From: Chrysopilus asiliformis
Lineage: Eukaryota; Arthropoda; Insecta; Diptera; Rhagionidae
Assembly (NCBI GenBank): GCA_964034945.1
Contig: OZ035960.1
Coordinates: forward strand, 80,881,331 to 80,945,330
Length of the DNA stretch: 64,000 nt
Reading direction: 5' to 3'
Below, one piece after another: positions 22,701 through 33,400 of this stretch. Each line of letters opens with the position of its first letter. Position 1 is the first letter of the stretch. The notes under the pieces are model-generated. The model was not told the origin of the DNA, did not search any database, and saw only the letters and a list, made by a program, of their open reading frames with translations. The translations under genes were made by a program, and so were the position numbers.

Positions 22701-24080
22701 GTTGGGAAACTTTGTCCTAATTGGCAACACTGGTAGTGGTTACTACACCGCAACAATCAGATATTCAGTCAGCTATAGCTAGTCATCATTCTGAGATGAT
22801 TTGCTGTGTGTTTTTATAATTTTTTGAAATGCCAGCCAAAAATAGCTTACAATCTCTTAGTCAAATTTCTAACGACTTTAGTTAGATGCGTGGGCGAATG
22901 ATCGCGATTCAATCAATATATTTTTCGTGAACTTTTTAAGATTTCTGCGCTGCAAGCCGGGTATTCCTATTACACATTGTGCTTACATTACATTTTTTTT
23001 AAATTAACAATCGTAGACAATGCGGTCACCACTGATTTTTTTGCTTCAATGACTAACAAGAAAAAAAATTTGGTGACAGGTGGTGTATTATTGTGATTAG
23101 TTCTCCAATGTTTAGTTACCGACCATCTTTTTCCGAAGCAAATCTAATAAAAAAACATAAAATAATGTGCGAGCTGCTGCTATAAAGTTAATATAAAAAT
23201 GTGAAAACTTAACAAACCACATAGTGTGATACCACGCAAATGGAAAGCTTTTTTCAAATCATTCTATTTATTTGATTTTTTATAGAGCGATAACAATTTT
23301 TAGAGTTGTGTTTTAAAATTCAACGTTGTCTGCATCAAAATGCGATAAGCAACACACTTGTCATTTATTATTAGTTTGGTATTTCTAGCTAATATTTTAG
23401 CAAATTACCGCAAACACACTGAATAAAGAATTGATTTTTCTTAAATTTTGCGTGTACAGAAATTCTTTGTATTCCGTTTGCATTTTTCGAGCGTTTTTTT
23501 TTCAATTGAGGAAATATTATTCATGCAGATATCTTTTTATATGTATTTGCTGTATTGATGTTTGCTACCCTAAAAAAATTCGCAATCCAAAATAATTGAT
23601 CATTTTGACTTAATTTAAAGGGTGTTTTTTTTCTTTAAACATTCGTTTTTTACTGATTTACGAAAATTTCGAATTTATTATTCTATGGCCAATAACAAAA
23701 TTAAATCCGACCCCTCTGAAATAAAAAGTTCGTAATCAAACGTAATAGAATGTTTGTATAAGTTTTCGATGACTGTGATGTGGTCATGTTCACATCAAAC
23801 GACGACTTACTTATTTTTTGTTGATTGCTATAAAAGTTTTTTTTTTCATAAACAGATTATCGCAGAAAACCATTTACTATCTTATGCGTTTAAGAAAAAA
23901 AAATTTGAAAATTCTCTGGAGAAAATAAAGAAAAAGTTTTACAGCTTTAAAATATAACTTTTTGCCTACACAGAATTTAAAATATCGAACTAACTTTTTT
24001 AAGAACTTAAGAATTTAAAATGAAATAAATCAGAGAATTGTATTTTCTTCAAATAATGTAATTTACAGTATACTGCCATA
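22701..24080. other. No gene recognised; possible promoter-like sequence at 22765
   Basis: GATATTCAGTCAGC near 22762 resembles an insect initiator (TCAGT). It is about 6.9 kb upstream of the receptor start and could belong to an untranslated first exon, but nothing else supports this. Confidence 0.25.
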
Positions 24081-24084
24081 CCCA

Positions 24085-25244
24085 CACGGAGAAAAAATTG
24101 TGCTAGATTTAAGAAACATGTGGTAGCGTAGGGCATTAAACAATATTTTTTCTTAAATCTGTTACTTATATGAAGGCAACACCGGCTATAGAAATCGGTT
24201 ATTGAAATCAATATCTTTTAAAATCCACGTTATATATCCAATGACGGACTCTATAACTCCGTTGCTGGGATTAGGATTTTTTTTCAAATTTTTTTTTCAT
24301 AATTTAGGAATTACAGTTTTTTACTGATTTAGAAAAAATTAGCATTACATTATATTTCATAATTTTTTTTTATGTATTCCAGCGTAGTCCAAGTGGTAAA
24401 GTACTTGGACCGTATTCCGGAGGTCTGTGGTTCAATTCCCGACTGTCGCACACTGTGATTCAAGTCTACCCAACTTGCTTTACGAAATGAGTAGTGATAG
24501 TCGCCGCTTGGTGTTAACGACATCATCGGGCTAGATTGCTATCACGGCCTCTGCTGTTGATGAGTTGCAACGTAAAAACCTTACAAATGTTGTAATTCAT
24601 TCATGGTTCGCAATCAATGTAAAACTGTAGGTGCGAAGCAGGGAAGAAATTGTTATGAAACCTCAATTGAGGAGGCCCAGGCTCTTCAAGAGCTGTAGCG
24701 CCGAGGATGTGATGATATTTCTTTAAAACCCGAATATCGGGCCGAGTGTTCACTCCGAAATCCTCAAAACCGATTACTCGACTCATGGCCAAAAAATAAT
24801 ATTCACTACATATTCGTTAATCGCAGTTCGATGATTTTTCTTTTTATATGCCTATTTTGCTGTTTATAAGAGAGTTATAAAAGAAAAAAAAGGTTACCGT
24901 AAATTGTATTAATTTTCGTTACTAAATTCAAAAAAATATTTTCTTTATTCTAGTAACCAAAAATGGTGCAAAAATGTTACTAAATTTAGGAAACATTTTT
25001 CTCAATTTTTGTAACCGAAAATTGTGACGATTTTATAGAAAATGTTAATAAACTTAAGACATTGTTTCTTGATTTTTGAACTGGAACAAGTTGATGTTAG
25101 AGAAATACGGTGTTGGCAAAAACCTCAAGTTTCTTGATTTAAGTATCAAGTAATTTCTGTCATAAAATCCGTTACTAAATTTGAGAAAAATGTTACTGAA
25201 TATTACCGATTTTTTTAAGAACAATATTTTTCTCCGAGTAATTC
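24085..25244. mobile_element. Element with ACACGGAGAAAAA / TTTTTCTCCGAGT ends
   Basis: ACACGGAGAAAAAATTGT at the left and AACAATATTTTTCTCCGAGT at the right form an inverted pair. Inner sequences repeat GTTACTAAATTTAGG and TTTCTTGATTT motifs. A tRNA-type SINE lies inside. Class and target duplication undetermined. Confidence 0.5.
24381..24800 (+). mobile_element. tRNA-derived SINE
   Basis: A box TAGTCCAAGTGG at 24385 and B box GGTTCAATTCC at 24429 are 44 bases apart, the spacing of a pol III type 2 promoter. A ~350-base body unrelated to tRNA follows. Not a functional tRNA: stems are not maintained. Confidence 0.7.
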
Positions 25245-25544
25245 TTATAGTCTGTATGATTTTTCTTTAGTTTTGGTTTTTACTATTGGCATTTACCACT
25301 TTTCTTGTGGATTTGGTTTCGTTTATTTGTTCTTCTATGTTTTCTTATATTTAGTACCAGCGAGAAAATTGCAAGTGTGGCGCAAATGTCTTGAATCACT
25401 TGAATTTTAAATTTTACGCAAACCGAGTGCCATAGATCACCAATCTTTCATGAAAAAAAAAACAGTTTATCAATTTATTAAGCTTAAAAATATCCATTAA
25501 TCATACATAAATTATAGTACATTCTAAACGGTGCAATTATCAGT
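25245..25544. other. Nothing recognised
   Basis: AT-rich, no repeat ends, no coding region. Confidence 0.4.
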
Positions 25545-27130
25545 ACCGCGATTTATGTCCCATGACTAATAAGAAATCACCTGCGACTAAGGTATAGTTT
25601 TTTGAAAATCCGTTACACGGAGTTGTTAGAAAAGGGTTCGTGGAACATTTCAGTTTCGTGGAATATTTAAATTTTTGAAATTAAAATACAGATCACAACA
25701 AAAATAAAAATTAATTGAACCCAATTTCCAATTTTTTTATATATTGTATATGTATACCTTAGGCATGTGTTTTTTACTTATATTCACTGATCTCAGTTAT
25801 TTTGGCAATTGAGTCAAATTTGTAAAAATTTTTGCGTTCATTTTTCAGCTCGGTGACTATTTTCACACGTCCGATTATCTACTCTCTAGATAACAGGCAA
25901 AATTTGCGGCGCCCAGACAATTTGAGGCACAAAGTTATCTAACCTTTTTCGAATCCTGTTCCAACTCATTTGAGATGTCCTTACAGGCTCTTTAACTTGA
26001 GAATCGTATTCAGCGAACCCCAAAACCCGCAGAATATATTTTTTCCCGGAACAATTGAGAAAAGGATAATCACGTTATCCTTACAGGACCTTCCGTTATC
26101 CTTACAGACTTTTTAATGTCAGATTCGGATTCAGCGACCCCAAAAACCCCCAGAATAGATTTTTTTCCGGAAAATTTGAGGAGAAGGATAATCGTTATCC
26201 TTACAGGACCTTCCGTTATCCTTACATACTTTTTGATGACAGATTCGGATTCAGCGACCCCAAAAACCCCCAGAATAGATTTTTTTCCGGAAAATTTGGA
26301 GAAAAGGATAATCACGTTATCCTCACAGGACCTTCCCTTATCCTTACAAGGACGAAGTAGAGAAAATATTGTATTGTCATCGGACTTATATAAGTGTACA
26401 AAATTTCAAGTGAATCGGATGAGTGGAAGTGGGTCAAAATTTGATTGCAAGATTTAATCTGACAGACAGACAAACAGACAGGCACGAAGGCAAGCTAAAT
26501 AAAAGCTTTTAAAAAAGACCATGCTTCCAATTTTGTTGAGCTTTATATAGGCTTAAAAAAGAATTTCAAGTCCCCAAAGGTCAGATAGAGGCCCCAAAAG
26601 CCAGATGGGGCCCATGTGTGGGAGCTCCGAATGGGGTCCTATTATAGCTGTAATTTTTCATCTTTTTGTTGCAAAAATATGTACATTTGCGCGCCTTTTG
26701 CGCTTATCCGTCACAAGATTTTTTAATGTTTGGCCTTTTTTTATTTCTTGCATTTAAGAACTTATATGGAATACAGCACAAATATAGAACCCATTGTATA
26801 ATACAGAACATTTCTGTGTTTTGTATTAAAGAAAAAAGTCTTCAAATACAGAACTGTTCTGTATTATACAGAACGGATGGTCACCCTACCTATATCACAC
26901 CAGTTTGATGATCTCATATACCAAACATCATTAAAATTTCATAAATATGGGACTTTATCAACCCACAAAAAAATAGAAGCAAAAACAAAAAAAGTACAAA
27001 ACGGAGTTGTTAATTTATTAATTTCTTAATCTAATAGTCATACTTCTATCTATTATAGTTTTCTCAATATCGTGTAACAAAGTATGCCTAAAATCTAAAT
27101 TTTGCAGGACAGACTTTTAAAAGTATTACT
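25545..27130 (-). repeat. Second copy of family E, minus strand, split by a minisatellite element
   Basis: 25545-25655 and 26925-27130 match the complement of 7545-7603, 6230-6270 and 5985-6190. The gap holds a minisatellite-bearing element, so both known copies were invaded by the same class of repeat. Confidence 0.55.
25990..26515 (+). mobile_element. Minisatellite-bearing element, type B, about three units
   Basis: Units of ~120 bp contain TTATCCTTACAGGACCTTCC and GACAGATTCGGATTCAGCG. After the array comes ACAAAATTTCAAGTGAATCG, a GACAGACAGACAAACAGACA tract and AAATAAAAGCTTTTA. Apparent proteins such as [15 protein letters not shown] are translated repeat units. Confidence 0.8.
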
Positions 27131-27153
27131 TCTTTTACAAACTTGCACATTTT

Positions 27154-27728
27154 TATACCCGTATGGTGAAACCAAAGGGTATATTAACTTTGCCTTACCG
27201 TTTGTAACGCCAAGATCCCGTCATCACATACAAAAATGAATTACACCAGTGTGTTTAGAATGATAAAAAAAATTGAATTTTCCATGTCCGTCCGTCTGTC
27301 CGTCCGTCTGTCCGTCCGTCCGTCTGTCCGTCTGTCTGTCTGTGGCGCGGATTGCGGGCGCACGGATTGAGCTAGAGACTTGAAATTTTGCGCAGATCCG
27401 TTTTTCGTAAAATGCGAGGCTAAGTTCGTTAATGGGCAAAAATGGAACATTAGGGGGGGTACCCCCCATACGAACGAAAACGGTTTTTGTGAATATCTCA
27501 AAAACGGTGCATCTTATCAAAAAAGTCCAAGAACAAAAGTTATTTAGGATATGATTCTACATAAAACTCCCATACATCAAAATCCGATTGGAACAAATTT
27601 TAAAAATTGTTATTGGCAAGTTTGACTTCAAAGTGGAATTTTGGTACAACTGTTCGAATTTTGATACGAATATCACCATACGGGTCTCCAATGATTGCCA
27701 GATTGGCAATTATAGCTTTCGTTATGTT
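27154..27728 (+). mobile_element. DINE-1-like copy, complete
   Basis: Has every family block: TATACCCGTATGGTGAAACC, GTTTGTAACGCC, a CCGTCTGTCCGTC microsatellite (27290-27342), GGCGCGGATTGCGGGCGCAC, the conserved body, subterminal ATCACCATACGGG (complement of the 5' motif), the hairpin TTGCCAGATTGGCAA and terminal GTTATGTTT. Subterminal inverted repeats, a central microsatellite and a 3' stem-loop are the published layout of DINE-1/HINE elements; membership is inferred from layout. Confidence 0.75.
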
Positions 27729-27810
27729 TACTTTATAGGACACCGATATTCGGTAAAGACAGTTTTTGTCACAAATTTACGTAATTGAACATATGTGTAA
27801 ATATAGTGAA

Positions 27811-27900
27811 ACCTGTATAAACCACACTCGCACGCGACCAGGATATTTGACCAGTCCTGTGCGAGTCCAGTTTCCGGCTTACACAGGTTCATAAAGGTAC
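27811..27900. repeat. Small inverted repeat (AACCTGTATAAACC type)
   Basis: GTGAAACCTGTATAAACCACACTCGC pairs imperfectly with AGTCCAGTTTCCGGCTTACACAGGTTC downstream. Probably a minimal Tc1/pogo-type MITE. Confidence 0.45.
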
Positions 27901-28008
27901 TCCTTTGTTTTGGGTCTCTAGAATGGCATTCTCCCTAAGGATATGTTGAATGTTTTCAATTTTGTGTCTTCTGTGTTTTGAAAATAGCATAACTGCAATT
28001 ATTACTTA

Positions 28009-28860
28009 TACGAAGTATAATATTATATTTATGAAAAATTTCGACTTCTGAATTTTGCCTAACAAACATTTCCCGAGCACTTCCGAGTCGATTGGAGTCA
28101 TATTACAAAATATATTTCTGTCTGTCTGTCTCTCAGTCTGTTAGTCTCACAACCTAGTACAAGATTTCTCAACAACTAATGGAGCTAGTATGGCATATAT
28201 GGTCCTGAAATGGGAAGATCCTTTTGGTGGAAATCCGTTAACCGGAAATACCTATATTGGCGCCTTTTAAAAAATCTGAATTTCGTTTTTTGCTATATAC
28301 TTCGAAATTACGTTTTCATATATGACAAAATTTGAAGACAGTAAAATATCCTTCACTTTTTTTACTAGAACTTGATACCTCAAACCGGTGTCGAGATATA
28401 CCATTATTTAAAAGAATCAGTTTTTTGCGTTCTCTCTAAAACTAACTTGTTTTGATGTATAGAAATGCAAAACTATATTTCAAATAATTTTTTTTCATGA
28501 ATTTTTGGATTTGGCGCACTGTTTTCAAGGAAATCGCAAATATTATTTCCATCTGGAAATAGGGCGAATACCCCTTGACACTTAAGGTTTTTGCATTTGC
28601 AAATCCGGAGATAGCTGAAGAGGGGGTTCGCATAATTTAGGGGTGGTTTGAGTGAGCAAATATTTTCCTTTTCAAAAACCGTATTAAAATGGATTCAGTG
28701 GTTTATGATATAGCAGGAGAGGGGGTTCGCACCATGTAGAGGAGAGTGATTTGAACGGGCGAAAAGTTTTTCTTATGATCGACCTGACCAATACTGAAAA
28801 CCGTATTCAAATCCCTTAAAAGGTTCAGAAGATAACAGGCGAGGGGATAAAAGGGAGCCG
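28009..28860 (+). repeat. Dispersed repeat family B, long copy
   Basis: ATGAAAAATTTCGACTTCTG, CTGTCTGTCTGTCTC, GGAGCTAG, AAATCCGTTAACCGGAA and then repeating AGATAGC-G-AG-GGGGTTCGCA blocks parallel the copy at 52.1-53.2 kb. Confidence 0.65.
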
Positions 28861-29596
28861 ATACCGGGACCACACATAACTATAACCTCATGACCCATAG
28901 AACATATATATAAATTTTTGTTTAAGTTCTGAAAAAAAAAATACCGGGGAATATCGCAAATGTAAACGGCTATTGAGATTTTGAATCAATTAGGTTAGAT
29001 GTTTTTACAACAAACAATATTTGTTTTACAAAATATTTGAAAAAAAAATCTCGAATACTCAAAAACAAACATTTCTCTAGAGACCAATCGTTTAAAACGT
29101 GGAGCTTGATATTTTGAACTCAGCCTGGGTGCCTTTTTTTGCGACGCGTTGAAAATAAACCACATCGGCTTAGTATATTTAAAATTTAAATAATCAAAAA
29201 TAGAAAATATTTGCATTCAAATCCCTACAATGAAAAATATTAAATACGACGGAAGTACTTATTTGTGTAATCATTATATAATCATTAAATTCTCCGTATC
29301 AAATGAAACAACTCAAAAAGGTTCGCTCTCAAAAATTTGTATTTTCACTACGGAGCATATTACAGTGAAATAGAAAATTATCACTTGAGTAATTAATCAA
29401 ATGAAAGAATGAAATAAACTTTTTCATTATTATGACTATAGATCAGAAGCTCTTCCATCATTTATGGATGCTGTGTAATTTGTAGTGAGAACAACATGAT
29501 AAAAGCAATATAATTTTTTTAAAAAGTATATATATAACAAAAATTTTCGGATAACGTACAAAAATAAAACGCAATTAGTCGGTTGTGCTATCTTAA
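28861..29596. other. Region immediately upstream of the receptor start
   Basis: AT-rich. No TATA/initiator pair that decides a promoter was identified. May contain 5' UTR. Confidence 0.35.
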
Positions 29597-29641
29597 ATGA
29601 AACATTTTCGATATGCACCTAAAAATGGATATAACTGTTAA
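29597..29641 (+). promoter_or_regulatory. Upstream ORF overlapping both candidate start codons
   Basis: An ATG at 29597 opens a 14-codon frame ending with TAA at 29639-29641. It is out of frame with the receptor and overlaps both candidate starts (29613 and 29625). If transcription begins upstream of it, it could lower translation of the receptor. It could also be a chance ATG. Confidence 0.4.
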
Positions 29642-30411
29642 AATTAAATTATTCCTACTAGTGCTGGCGTTTATCTTCCTAACAATAGTAAATGGTGATA
29701 AAAATAAAAGTTTTAGTACGCAAACAATTGAAAATTTTAATTCTTCTTCAAATTCCGCTAATGACAATTCTAACCGACATAAGCTAGTATTTGCCGTTTT
29801 ATTACCATCTGAAACGTTAGAGATAAGTGGTAGTGATGGTATTTATCAAAAAGTTTTACCAGCAATCGAACTTGGAGTATCGCGAATTCAACATCCCGGA
29901 TTCCTTAAAGAAAAATTTGATGTGACAATTGTGTTTCGGAACACATTTTGTTCATCGGTTTACGGGCCAATTGGCTTCTATGAAATCTATTCATCACTCA
30001 CTATTAATGCGGTATTTGGATTGACCTGTGATTATGTATTGGCACCGATAGCAAGATATGCTGGTGTTTGGGAAATACCAGTTTTAACCACAAGCGGCTT
30101 TCCAGGGCCATTTGATGCAAAGCAAATGCATTATCCTACTATGACTAGGATAATGGGCGGCAGTACCGAGTTGGGGGTAGCCGTTAAAGGAATCATGAAT
30201 CTATTTAACTGGACAATAACAGGTTTCATATATCAAAATTCCGACGATAAAAAAGTGCAAGGAAATTCAAATTGTTATCATATTACTGGTGGCATACACA
30301 ATGCTATCAAAGGCGAAAATCCTGAAGAATTCAAAGCGGATCCAAATACTAATACGATAGATGCATTAAACTCAACGATGATACTGAAAAGAATCAAAAG
30401 TAAAGCAAGAA
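29613..30411 (+). CDS. Receptor cyclase coding exon 1: signal peptide and most of the ectodomain
   Basis: Encodes residues 1-266. The N-terminus is a short basic stretch followed by a hydrophobic run ([17 protein letters not shown]), a convincing signal peptide, then a Ser/Asn-rich linker and the first lobe of the ligand-binding domain (VFAVLLPS near residue 60; [16 protein letters not shown] is the conserved family stretch). Several N-glycosylation sequons (NSS, NWT, NST) are visible. The donor is GTAAGT at 30412 and the exon ends one base into a codon. Two in-frame ATGs occur, at 29613 and 29625; the second has the better fly start context (AAAAATGG), so the first four residues may not be used. 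Upstream untranslated exons were not located. Confidence 0.92.
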
Positions 30412-33400
30412 GTAAGTCCTTTTTATTATGCATGCTTACATAATAAAATATTAACGCTTTCATATATTATTTAAAATATTTATTGTTTCTGTGAAAATTT
30501 CCCAAAAATTATTTACATCTTTGCGTACTGCTTTCCTTATTAAAATTCTATCGTCCTTAACCCATATGCATCACAAACATATATATACGCGCTTTTTGCC
30601 TGGTCACTATCATGTATATATACATCTTGGTGATAGTGACCAGGCAAAAAGCGCGTATATGTACTCTAAACGAGATATTTTCATGTTTATGTTTTGGTAT
30701 GCTAGGGGGATAAATTGCTTTCCAAAACAAATTTAAGATTAGTTCGCTTTGTCATGGAAGCCACGCTGTGGCGTCCCAAATGTTTTTATTTTTCAAAAAT
30801 TTAAATCCGCTTTAAACTTGTTATTTTAAAATTTTTATATACGGCACTGGAAAAACAAAAATCGCTGAAATGCAGTTTTTCGCATTCTGGAGCTCTTAAA
30901 ACGTATTTTGAGCCACTTTTGTATTTTGGGAGTCAACCCCCACCCACTAAAATACGTTTTTTAGCATGCATGACTCATTAAAAACACTTTTAAGTGTTCT
31001 GCAACACGTTTTGTAATGCCTCCGAATGTTTTTATTCCCGCAGAAAAATTAAGTTTCTGTGTTATTTTGAATTACCATTAAATACTCGTATAATTGAATT
31101 CATCATATGAATCAAGAAGAATTGTGTATTTAAACGTTAAGAAATAATTGTAGTAATAGTTTTTTTACGTTTTAAACAATTCTACTTTAATTGCGATAAA
31201 AAAACAATTTTGGCGATAAGGGCGATTTTTCCACTTTTTCAAATGATGCAAATGGGTTAATAAAGTCGATACAGAATTATGATGTTTCATATCGCTTTTT
31301 CGAAAATTTTACGTTCATTTCTATACAAATAGGGCGGGTTCAAAAAATTACCTATTCGTAATAAAATCCGCAAGATCATAATTAAAATCTATATAAGTAG
31401 AATGGAACTAATGCACGAAGAAACATAACAAAAGCTATAATTGCCAATCTGGCAATTATTGAAAACCCGTATGGTGATTTAAGTGAATGGCGAACCGTTT
31501 TATCAAAATTCCACTATGAAGTCAAACTTTCCAATAAGATTTTTTAAAATTTGTTCCAATCGGATTTTGATGTATGGAATAATATCCTGAATAACTTTTG
31601 TTCTTGGACTTTTTAGATAAGAGGCACCGTTTTTGAGATATTCACAAAAAACGTTTTCGTTCGTATGGAGGGTACCCCCCCTAATGGTCCATTTTTTCCC
31701 ATTAACGAACTTAGCCTCGCATTCTACGAAAAACGGATCTGTGCAAAATTTCAAGTCTGTAGCTCAATCCGTGCGCCCGCAATCCGCGCCACAGACAGAC
31801 GGACAGACAGACGGACGGACGGACATGCAAAAATTAATTATTAAAAGCTTTTATTTAGCTTGCCTTCGTCTGTCTGTTTGTCAGATCAAATCTTGCAACC
31901 CAATTTTGACCCACTTCCACTTGTCCGATTGACTTGAAATTTTGCACACTTATATAAGTCCGATGACAATACAATATTTTCACTACTTCGTCCTTGTAAG
32001 GATAACGGAAGGTCCTGTAAGGATAACGTGATTATCCTTTTCTCCAAATTTTCCGGAAAAAAATCTATTCTGGGGGTTTTTGGGGTCGCTGAATCCGAAT
32101 CTGTCATTAAAAAATCAGTAAGGATAACGGAAGGTCCTGTAAGGATAACGTGATTATCCTTTTCTCCAAATTTTCCGGAAAAAAATCTATTCTGGGGGTT
32201 TTTGAGGTCACTGAATCCGAATCTGTCATTAAAAAGTCTGTAAGGATAACGGAAGGTCCTGTAAGGATAACGTAATTATCCTTTTCTCCAAATTTTCCGG
32301 AAAAAAATCTATTCTGGGGGTTTTTGAGGTCGCTAAATCCGAATCTGCCATTAAAAAGTCTGTAAGGATAACGGAAGGTCCTGTAAGGATAACGTGATTA
32401 TCCTTTTCTCCAAATTTTCCGGAAAAAAATCTATTCTGGGGGTTTTTGAGGTCGCTAAATCCGAATCTGCCATTAAAAAGTCTGTAAGGATAACGGAATG
32501 TCCTGTAAGGATAACGTGATTATCCCTTTCTCCAAATTTTCCGGAAAAAAATCTATTTTGGGGGTTTTTGGGGTCGCTGAATCCGAATCTGTCACTAAAA
32601 AGTCTGTAAGGATAACGGAAGGTCCTGTAAGGATAACGTGATTATCCTTTTCTCCAAATTTTCCGGAAAAAATCTATTTTGGGGGTTTTTGGGGTCGCTG
32701 AATACGATTCTCAAGTTAAAAAGCCTGTAAGGACATCTCAAATGTAAGGATATATATTCGAAGACTAAAAAGAACAAAATAAAAAAAAATAAAAAAAAAA
32801 TTTTAAAAAAAAGCTTTTATTAAAAAGAATGCACTAAAAAGAAAAAAATAATTTTCTGGACGCTGTGTATCACAAATATAAAAGCTTTTAAAAAGCGAGA
32901 TAAAGCATAAAACAATAAAATAAAAATTTTTCTCGCTTTTAAAAAGCTTTTATATTTGTGATACACAGCGTCCAGAAAATTATTTTTTTCTTTTTAGTGC
33001 ATTCTTTTTAATAAAAGCTTTTTTTTAAAAATTTTTTTTTATTTTTTTTTATCATTCTAAACACACTGGTGTAATTCATTTTTGTGTGTGATGACGGGAT
33101 ATTGGCGTTACAAACGGTAAGGCAAAGTTATTATACTCTTTGTTTTCACCATACGGGTATGAAAACTGTCCGAAAAACTGCAGCGACTGCAAAAATTTAC
33201 AGTTTTTCTTCGTGCAGCGCTGCGAAAGTGGCAATTCGTCCAGCGCTGCGAAAATTTCTTTTTATTTTGTTAGATTTCTTCGGCTTATGATTTTTATACC
33301 CGTATGGTGAAACCAAAGGGTATATTAGATTTGCCTTACCGTTTGTAACGCCAAGATCCCGTCATCACACACAAAAATGAATTACACCAGTGTGTTTAGA

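Larger units (their letters stand above)
31421..33165 (-). mobile_element. DINE-1-like copy, minus strand, split by a 1.2-kb insertion
   Basis: 31421-31838 is the complement of the 3' half through the microsatellite; 33051-33165 continues to the 5' end TATACCCG (slightly altered). Between them sit a minisatellite element and a long palindrome, breaking the family's ATTATTTTTATCATTC stretch. Confidence 0.75.

Noticed and set aside
22755..22800. Receptor promoter at TATTCAGTCAGC
   Set aside because: Only an initiator-like match, with no linked exon, donor or downstream element that could confirm it.
24385..24450. Functional tRNA gene
   Set aside because: A and B boxes are good but the cloverleaf stems do not pair and a long unrelated body follows; SINE is a better call.
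26070..26457. Frames with [19 protein letters not shown]
   Set aside because: Translated type B minisatellite units, present in both orientations at 26 and 32 kb.
27224..27520. Frames containing [15 protein letters not shown] and TDRRTDGRTD
   Set aside because: Recurs in every DINE-1-like copy; the TDRRTDG part is the microsatellite core. No homology to a protein family.
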